Below, piece by piece: positions 14,145-18,730 of a stretch of DNA of 18,730 bases (position 1 is its first letter; each line of letters begins with the position of its first letter). Made by a program: the position numbers and the translations under genes. Source of the DNA: DAOPXV01 sp035352535 (GTDB lineage Bacteria > Muiribacteriota > UBA9980); contig CAZJFS010000083.1 in assembly GCA_964545075.1 (NCBI GenBank), positions 1-18,730 on the forward strand, read 5' to 3'. A model generated the notes under the pieces. That model was not told where the DNA came from and made no database searches. It saw nothing but the letters and a program-made list of their open reading frames with translations.

Positions 14145-15371
14145 ATGGTTAAAAAAGCGGATATTTCAGTTGATTTTTGCGGCGTGAGATTCGAAAATCC
14201 TTTCATGCTTTCGTCGTCTCCGGTAACGGATAACTACGACATGTGCGCCCGCGCCTATAAATATGGCTGGGGCGGCGTGGTCTATAAAACGCTCAATCTC
14301 GAAAAGAAATTTAAGATTTATATGCCTTCGCCGAGGCTTAACGCGCTCCATCTCGATGATAAAAGGGTGGTCGGGCTTCAGAATCTCGAACAGATAAGCG
14401 ACCGTACGATAAAAGACAACATCAAGGACATCAAGAAACTTAAAAAAGATTTTCCTGAAAAAGTTCTTATTTCAAGTATAATGGGCTATAGCGACGCGGA
14501 CTGGACGGAACTCGCCGGATTGAGCGAGGAAGCCGGGGCCGATATGCTTGAGCTTAATTTCAGCTGCCCTCAGATGGCCCGCGAAGGCGCAGGCCATAAG
14601 GTCGGCCAGTCATTTGAACTTATGACTGAATTTCTTCGCGCCGCCAGAAAAGGCTCGAAGCTTCCCATTATGGCGAAAATGACGCCGAATATAACCGATA
14701 TGGTGCCGGCGGCGTTAGCCGCTAAAGAAGGCGGAGCCGATGCTATATCAGCTATCAATACGGTGAAATCGATAACCGGCGTGAACATAGATGAAATGGT
14801 TCCGATGCCGACGATCGACGGGCAGTCCTCCATCAGCGGATATTCCGGAACGGCCGTAAAGCCTATCGCTCTTCGTTTTATAACCGAGCTTGTAAAAGAT
14901 CCGAGGCTCAAGCTTCCCATTTCCGGCATCGGCGGAATAGTCACATGGATAGACGCCGTAGAGTTCCTGCTCCTTGGCGCTACTACGCTTCAGGTTACGA
15001 CCGGTATAATGAAGCACGGTCAGCGGATAGTCGAGGACATGATCGAGGGCCTTTCTGATTACATGATCGACAAGGGTTTCAAATCGGTCAAACAGATGGT
15101 AGGTCTCGCGCTGAAGACGGTCGTCGATCCTTCGAAGATTGCTCACAAGAACCAGGCCATATCGGTTATCGACAAGGAAAAATGTATCGGTTGCGGCCAA
15201 TGCTATATAAGCTGCATGGACGGCGCTCATCAGGCTATCAGCCTCGACAGGAACAGAAAAGCCGAGGTCGACGAGGATAAATGCGTCGGCTGCCTTATGT
15301 GCTATCACGTTTGCCCGGTAGGCAACGCCGTTTCATACAAAACCACGAAATTCAAATATCACACTCACTAA
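14145..15371 (+). CDS. preA: NAD-dependent dihydropyrimidine dehydrogenase, PreA-type subunit
   Basis: The protein has 408 residues, close to E. coli PreA (411). Residues 1-310 form a dihydroorotate-dehydrogenase-type FMN barrel. The catalytic loop reads L137-N138-F-S140-C141-P, keeping the Asn, Ser and acid Cys that correspond to N668, S670 and C671 of mammalian dihydropyrimidine dehydrogenase; N205-T206 matches its N736-T737. The C terminus carries two [4Fe-4S] motifs: C347/C350/C353/C357 and C380/C383/C386/C390. The expected reaction is NADH-linked reduction of uracil or thymine to the 5,6-dihydro form, in complex with PreT. The Shine-Dalgarno GGGAGG lies inside the end of preT (14131-14136). 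A strong terminator follows. No dihydropyrimidinase or beta-ureidopropionase gene lies nearby, so the physiological substrate is less certain than the fold. Confidence 0.85.
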   Translation: MVKKADISVDFCGVRFENPFMLSSSPVTDNYDMCARAYKYGWGGVVYKTLNLEKKFKIYMPSPRLNALHLDDKRVVGLQNLEQISDRTIKDNIKDIKKLKKDFPEKVLISSIMGYSDADWTELAGLSEEAGADMLELNFSCPQMAREGAGHKVGQSFELMTEFLRAARKGSKLPIMAKMTPNITDMVPAALAAKEGGADAISAINTVKSITGVNIDEMVPMPTIDGQSSISGYSGTAVKPIALRFITELVKDPRLKLPISGIGGIVTWIDAVEFLLLGATTLQVTTGIMKHGQRIVEDMIEGLSDYMIDKGFKSVKQMVGLALKTVVDPSKIAHKNQAISVIDKEKCIGCGQCYISCMDGAHQAISLDRNRKAEVDEDKCVGCLMCYHVCPVGNAVSYKTTKFKYHTH

Positions 15372-15403
15372 TCGAGAAAACTTAACGTGACGATATGAAT
15401 AAG

Positions 15404-15437
15404 AGGCCCGGGAGATGAAAAATTCCCGGGCTTTCTT
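15404..15437 (+). terminator. Intrinsic terminator of preT-preA
   Basis: GCCCGGGA (15406-15413) pairs perfectly with TCCCGGGC (15424-15431) around a ten-base loop, and TTTCTT follows. It begins about 35 bases after the preA stop codon and closes the operon. Confidence 0.85.
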
Positions 15438-15489
15438 ATGTTCGAGCTATAAGTATGGAGCTGATATCAAAATAAAATATTTTTTTTAA

Positions 15490-15594
15490 AAAATCGGCCT
15501 TATAACTGCATTGATAGCGGTTCCGGTAATTGAAGAGGGACTTGGATATCACGAAGACGATATAATGGCGCTCGTTAAAAATGGCTTTAATTAA
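15490..15594 (+). pseudogene. Short coding remnant, possibly the C-terminal end of an adenosine deaminase
   Basis: Between the preA terminator and the DUF4127 promoter, one frame reads 34 codons to a TAA at 15592-15594. It contains VIEEGLGYHEDDIMALVKNGF. It has no start codon with a ribosome binding site, and a stop lies just upstream at 15487-15489, so it is not an intact gene. The pattern of a partly acidic helix followed by [LV]-x-x-L-[VA]-[KR]-N-[GA] resembles the last helices of adenosine deaminase family proteins, which place it about ten residues before their end. The match is short and made by eye, so both the origin and the pseudogene status are tentative. The rest of the 339-base gap (15372-15710) holds only the terminator and the promoter listed here. 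Confidence 0.3.
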
Positions 15595-15648
15595 TGCGCG
15601 CGTTTAATAATATAAGCGGCTGCAGTTTTTTTGAAGTCTTTTTGAAGG

Positions 15649-15677
15649 TTGAAATTCACGCGACGTTGTGTTAAAAT
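15649..15677 (+). promoter_or_regulatory. Predicted promoter of the DUF4127 gene
   Basis: TTGAAA (15649-15654), a 17-base spacer and TAAAAT (15672-15677) preceded by TGT make an extended -10 promoter. Transcription would start near 15684 and give a leader of about 27 bases. Confidence 0.65.
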
Positions 15678-15710
15678 CTTGTTAATATTAAAAACGAAAG
15701 GAAAAGTTTT

Positions 15711-17297
15711 ATGAAGAAAAACTTTAAAGCATTTGCGTCACGCCTGTTAATGGCCTTTTTACTGGTGATTTTAAGCGCGGGGATAGTGTTCGCGCAGGGA
15801 CTGATGGATAAAAAAATAATATATGTCCCCATGGATGACCGCCCCGTGAATTACCAGTACGTTATCGAAACCGCTAAAGCCGCAGGAATGGATCTTATCA
15901 CTCCTCCGGCCGAATGCCTTCCGAGGATAGCCATAGCCGGCGACGTTGAAAAATTATGGGGCTGGATATTCGAGAACGCTAAAAGCGCCCATACCGTTAT
16001 TTTATCGGCCGATCTTTCGATATACGGCGGTCTCGTTTCGTCGCGTCGCCATGATATGAGCCGTATGGCGATCAATAAAATGATCGGCAATTTCAGCAAA
16101 ATAAAAAGGATCAATCCGGACATAAAATTTTATGTTTTCTCCACGATCATGCGTACGCCGAAACAGAGCGTGGGAAGCGTCGAGCCGGATTATTACGAAA
16201 AATACGGGCCAATGATATTTCGCATAACGTCACTTAAGGACAAGGCCGATCAGACGGAGCTGGATAAAGAAGAAAAAAGTGAGCTCAAAAAGCTTTTCAG
16301 CGAAGTACCCGCGAAGCATCTCGACGACTGGTTCGAACGCCGCGCCAAAAACCTCGCGGCCAATAAAAAGCTCATGAATCTTGTAAGAACTGGCGTCATA
16401 GACTACTTTATATTATGCCGCGACGATAGTTCGCCCTTCTCGCAGTCAAGGCTCGAATATAGAACCCTTGTTAAAAATTCAAGGGGGCTTAACGAAAATA
16501 ACTTCAATTCGTTCATGGGCGCGGACGAGATAGGCATGCTTTTATTCGCGAGGGCCGCCAATACGATAGAACGCAAACAGCCTAAATTTTTCGTCGTCTA
16601 TAACGAAGGCGCCGGCGTAAAAACGATTCCGGCATATGAAGATTGCGAGATCTCAAAAACCGTCGACGCCCATATTAAGGCTTCGGGATCTCTTCCGGCC
16701 TCGTCTATCGATGAATCCGAGTTCGTTCTTTTCGTAAATACGCCTTTTGACGGCAAGGTCAGGGAGGCTGAGTCGGACGAGAATTTATCGATCGAATCGC
16801 CGTATCTTATAGATTTCGTTTTAAAGATCAAGCAACTTTCCGATACCGCCAAAAAAATAGTCATAGCCGACGTTTCTTATGCCAATGGTTCGGATAACGC
16901 CTTTATGCAGATGCTTTCCGCGCGGAAACTCCTTGAAAAAATCTGCGCTTATTCCGGCTGGAACACGGCCGGGAATACTATCGGCTGCGTTATCGGCCAG
17001 GCGATATTGTCCGATTATATAAATCCGGAGGACCGATACAGGGTCATTTTAAAAAGGTTCCTCGACGACTGGGCTTACCAGGCCAATATTAGAAAAGAAA
17101 TATATACCGCGATCTTGAAGCCGGAAAACTTGCCCAGGGTTAATATTTCGTTTGAAAAGCTCGTGAAATTAAGATATCTCGCCAAGAAAAAGATGCTCGA
17201 ATTCGCCGCGAAAAATCTTAAGGACTTCCACGTAGCCGATCTTAATATAGATCTTCCATGGAAGAGGCTTTTTGAAGTTCAGATCGATATAAAATAG
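15711..17297 (+). CDS. Exported DUF4127 family protein
   Basis: The 528-residue protein starts with a Sec signal peptide (basic MKKNFK, hydrophobic 12-27, cleavage expected after V26-F-A28), so it should act outside the cytoplasm. There is no lipobox. The rest matches DUF4127 along its length: M41-D-D-R-P45 near the N terminus, SADLSIYGGLVSSR, CRDDSSPFSQ (D238-D239), GADEIG (D272-E273), FVVYNEGAG, ADVSYANGSDN, and GWNTAGN (416-422). Total length is usual for the family plus the leader peptide. The many invariant Asp, Arg and Asn residues suggest an enzyme, but no activity is known to me for the family. AAAGGA about nine bases upstream of the ATG serves as ribosome binding site. It has its own promoter, and the next gene has another, so it is probably monocistronic. 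Confidence 0.85.
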   Translation: MKKNFKAFASRLLMAFLLVILSAGIVFAQGLMDKKIIYVPMDDRPVNYQYVIETAKAAGMDLITPPAECLPRIAIAGDVEKLWGWIFENAKSAHTVILSADLSIYGGLVSSRRHDMSRMAINKMIGNFSKIKRINPDIKFYVFSTIMRTPKQSVGSVEPDYYEKYGPMIFRITSLKDKADQTELDKEEKSELKKLFSEVPAKHLDDWFERRAKNLAANKKLMNLVRTGVIDYFILCRDDSSPFSQSRLEYRTLVKNSRGLNENNFNSFMGADEIGMLLFARAANTIERKQPKFFVVYNEGAGVKTIPAYEDCEISKTVDAHIKASGSLPASSIDESEFVLFVNTPFDGKVREAESDENLSIESPYLIDFVLKIKQLSDTAKKIVIADVSYANGSDNAFMQMLSARKLLEKICAYSGWNTAGNTIGCVIGQAILSDYINPEDRYRVILKRFLDDWAYQANIRKEIYTAILKPENLPRVNISFEKLVKLRYLAKKKMLEFAAKNLKDFHVADLNIDLPWKRLFEVQIDIK

Positions 17298-17318
17298 ATG
17301 TCTGATGTAAAATAAGAA

Positions 17319-17347
17319 TTTACAAATGACGCGATTTTTGATAAAAT
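17319..17347 (+). promoter_or_regulatory. Predicted promoter of the phosphofructokinase gene
   Basis: TTTACA (17319-17324), 17 bases, then TAAAAT (17342-17347) preceded by TGA form an extended -10 promoter. The start would be near 17354, which lies downstream of an in-frame ATG at 17351 and so argues for the later start codon at 17411. Confidence 0.6.
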
Positions 17348-17396
17348 TAATTGATCAATTTTCGCAGGTTTGTTTTTTCAATAAAGAATAATTTTT

Positions 17397-17404
17397 CGGG
17401 AGGT
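17397..17404 (+). promoter_or_regulatory. Ribosome binding site that decides the phosphofructokinase start
   Basis: CGGGAGGT lies six bases before the ATG at 17411. The in-frame ATG at 17351 has no such site, and the 20 residues it would add do not look like the family. Confidence 0.85.
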
Positions 17405-17410
17405 AAATAT

Positions 17411-18640
17411 ATGTCATCGAAACTTGTTGGAAAAGTCGTGGTAGCCCAGGGCGGCGGCCCGACCGCGGTTATAAATCAGAGCCTTGTCGGCGCTGTTTTG
17501 GAATCCCGCAAATTCTCCCAGGTAACATCCGTCTACGGCGCCATCAACGGCGTTAATGGCATCATAAACGAAGAGTTTCTCGATCTCACTCAGGAAACCA
17601 CGCACAACCTCGAACAGGTAGCGTGCACGCCGTCTTCGGGAATGCTCTCGACGCGCGATAAACCGGACGCAAAATACTGCCAGGAAATATTCAAGGTTTT
17701 AAAAGCGCACGACGTCCGCTATTTTTTCTATATCGGCGGAAACGATTCCTCGGATACCGTAAAGATAGTCAACGAAGAAGCGCAGAAGGCTAATTATGAT
17801 TTTCGCGCGATCCATATTCCAAAAACCATTGATAATGATCTCGTTTTAAACGATCATACTCCCGGATACGGTTCGGCCGCCCGCTTCGTCACATGCGCCT
17901 TTACTGGCGTAAACCTCGACAACCGCGCGCTGCCAGGCGTTTATATCGCGACAGTCATGGGAAGGCACGCGGGTTTTTTAACCGCCGCTTCGGGCCTGGC
18001 CAAAAAATATCCCGATGACGGACCACATTTGATATACGTTCCTGAACGCGTTTTCGATGTCGATAAATTCATCGCCAGCGTCGATAAGGTATATAAACAG
18101 TACGGCCGTTGCATAGTCGCCGTTTCGGAAGGCATTCAGGACGAAAAAGGCACGCCGATCCTCGCGAAACTGGCCGGAGACATAAAAGAAAAGGACGCTC
18201 ATGGAAATATTCAGCTTTCAGGCAGCGGCGCTCTCGGCGACGCGCTTTCGGACCTGGTGAAAAACAGGCTTAAAATAAAACGCGTGCGTTCGGACACGTT
18301 CGGTTATCTCCAGCGCTCGTTCGTAGGCTGCGTCAGCGACGTAGACCAGCACGAAGCCCGCGAGGTCGGCGAAAAGGCGGCTCAGTTCGCTATCTGGCAC
18401 GATATGGACGGCTCCATCACCATAAAAAGGACCGGGTTCTACTCGGTAGATTATGAGATCGTAACGCTCGAAGAGATCGCCGGAAAGACCCGCCATATGC
18501 CGGATGATTTCATAAACGCCGAAGGCAACAATATAACGGACGCTTTTAAGATGTACGCCCGTCCGCTCCTTGGCTCGGGCCTTCCGACCGCTCACAGAAT
18601 AAGGGCTCCAAGAGTCGATAAGATATTGAAAAAGTCATAA
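17411..18640 (+). CDS. pfp: Pyrophosphate-type 6-phosphofructokinase
   Basis: With the start chosen here the protein has 409 residues. It begins with a family-typical nucleotide/phosphate loop, V-A-Q-G14-G-G-P-T-A-V-I-N. Other family motifs are I108-G-G-N-D112-S, P137-K-T-I-D141-N-D, GYGSAARF and M183-G-R-H-A. D141 is the catalytic base. The Asp at 112 and Lys at 138 occupy the two positions that distinguish pyrophosphate-dependent enzymes from ATP-dependent ones, where both are usually Gly. The enzyme would reversibly convert fructose 6-phosphate and PPi to fructose 1,6-bisphosphate and phosphate in the cytoplasm, sparing ATP in glycolysis and also working in gluconeogenesis. N111 replaces the first Asp of the usual GGDD; I believe this is common in one PFP branch. 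No clear terminator is visible in the 90 bases after the stop. Confidence 0.88.
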   Translation: MSSKLVGKVVVAQGGGPTAVINQSLVGAVLESRKFSQVTSVYGAINGVNGIINEEFLDLTQETTHNLEQVACTPSSGMLSTRDKPDAKYCQEIFKVLKAHDVRYFFYIGGNDSSDTVKIVNEEAQKANYDFRAIHIPKTIDNDLVLNDHTPGYGSAARFVTCAFTGVNLDNRALPGVYIATVMGRHAGFLTAASGLAKKYPDDGPHLIYVPERVFDVDKFIASVDKVYKQYGRCIVAVSEGIQDEKGTPILAKLAGDIKEKDAHGNIQLSGSGALGDALSDLVKNRLKIKRVRSDTFGYLQRSFVGCVSDVDQHEAREVGEKAAQFAIWHDMDGSITIKRTGFYSVDYEIVTLEEIAGKTRHMPDDFINAEGNNITDAFKMYARPLLGSGLPTAHRIRAPRVDKILKKS

Positions 18641-18730
18641 TAACAATTTTTTTGATGGCCGGCTTTCGCAAATCTATGAATTGCGTTAGTTTGCTACACA
18701 TACATCTCAGCGGCTTTCGGCCCTCGTGGC

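Noticed and set aside
14553..14620. Possible loss of the catalytic Cys in PreA because the later loop reads HKVGQ instead of LACGQ
   Set aside because: The acid Cys of this family lies in the N-x-S-C-P segment, which is intact here (C141); the later position is not the catalytic one.
14748..15308. Minus-strand open frame of 186 codons
   Set aside because: It is fully antisense to preA, whose Fe-S and catalytic motifs are intact; no ribosome binding site or family match.
17351..17410. Upstream in-frame ATG as start of the phosphofructokinase
   Set aside because: It has no ribosome binding site, lies at or before the predicted transcription start, and adds residues foreign to the family; the ATG at 17411 has a strong site.
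18660..18719. Direct repeat CGGCTTTCG at 18660-18668 and 18711-18719
   Set aside because: Only nine bases, two copies, near the window edge, with no stable hairpin and T tract; not enough to call a terminator or repeat element.

Overview
The window looks like a chromosomal segment of a Gram-negative-type (diderm), probably anaerobic bacterium. GC content is moderate, Shine-Dalgarno sites are strong (GGGAGG and similar), and promoters are sigma-70-like, two of them with near-identical extended -10 elements. Evidence for anaerobic habits is the Fe-S-rich PreT/PreA pair and a pyrophosphate-type phosphofructokinase. The taxon cannot be fixed from the sequence; an uncultured candidate-phylum lineage would fit but is a guess.

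Region 1 (1-10850, minus strand) is one uninterrupted reading frame that runs off the left edge: at least 3616 codons of a giant surface lipoprotein. From N to C terminus it has a lipobox with Cys27 and nine glycines, about 950 residues of helical TPR-like sequence, two Ig-like domains, six IPT/TIG-like repeats, eleven fibronectin-III-like repeats, and chitobiase-C-terminal-like (CHB_HEX_C/Fn3_assoc) modules. The C terminus is outside the window. No family name fits the whole chain.

Region 2 (10851-11211) is a divergent intergenic region with a promoter for each neighbour. The leader of the giant gene contains a perfect 25-bp inverted repeat followed, in the direction of that transcript, by a T tract. 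This is a terminator or attenuator-like hairpin placed before the start codon.

Region 3 (11212-15437, plus strand) holds a DHA2-type MFS exporter, then a tightly coupled preT-preA pair (NAD-dependent dihydropyrimidine dehydrogenase) with its own extended -10 promoter and a good intrinsic terminator. No hydantoinase or ureidopropionase gene is present to complete pyrimidine catabolism.

Region 4 (15438-18730, plus strand) holds a 34-codon coding remnant that resembles an adenosine deaminase C terminus, an exported DUF4127 protein, and a PPi-type phosphofructokinase, the last two each with its own promoter. The genes right of 11212 are metabolic or transport functions with no evident link to the giant lipoprotein. 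The giant gene is the unusual element of the window.
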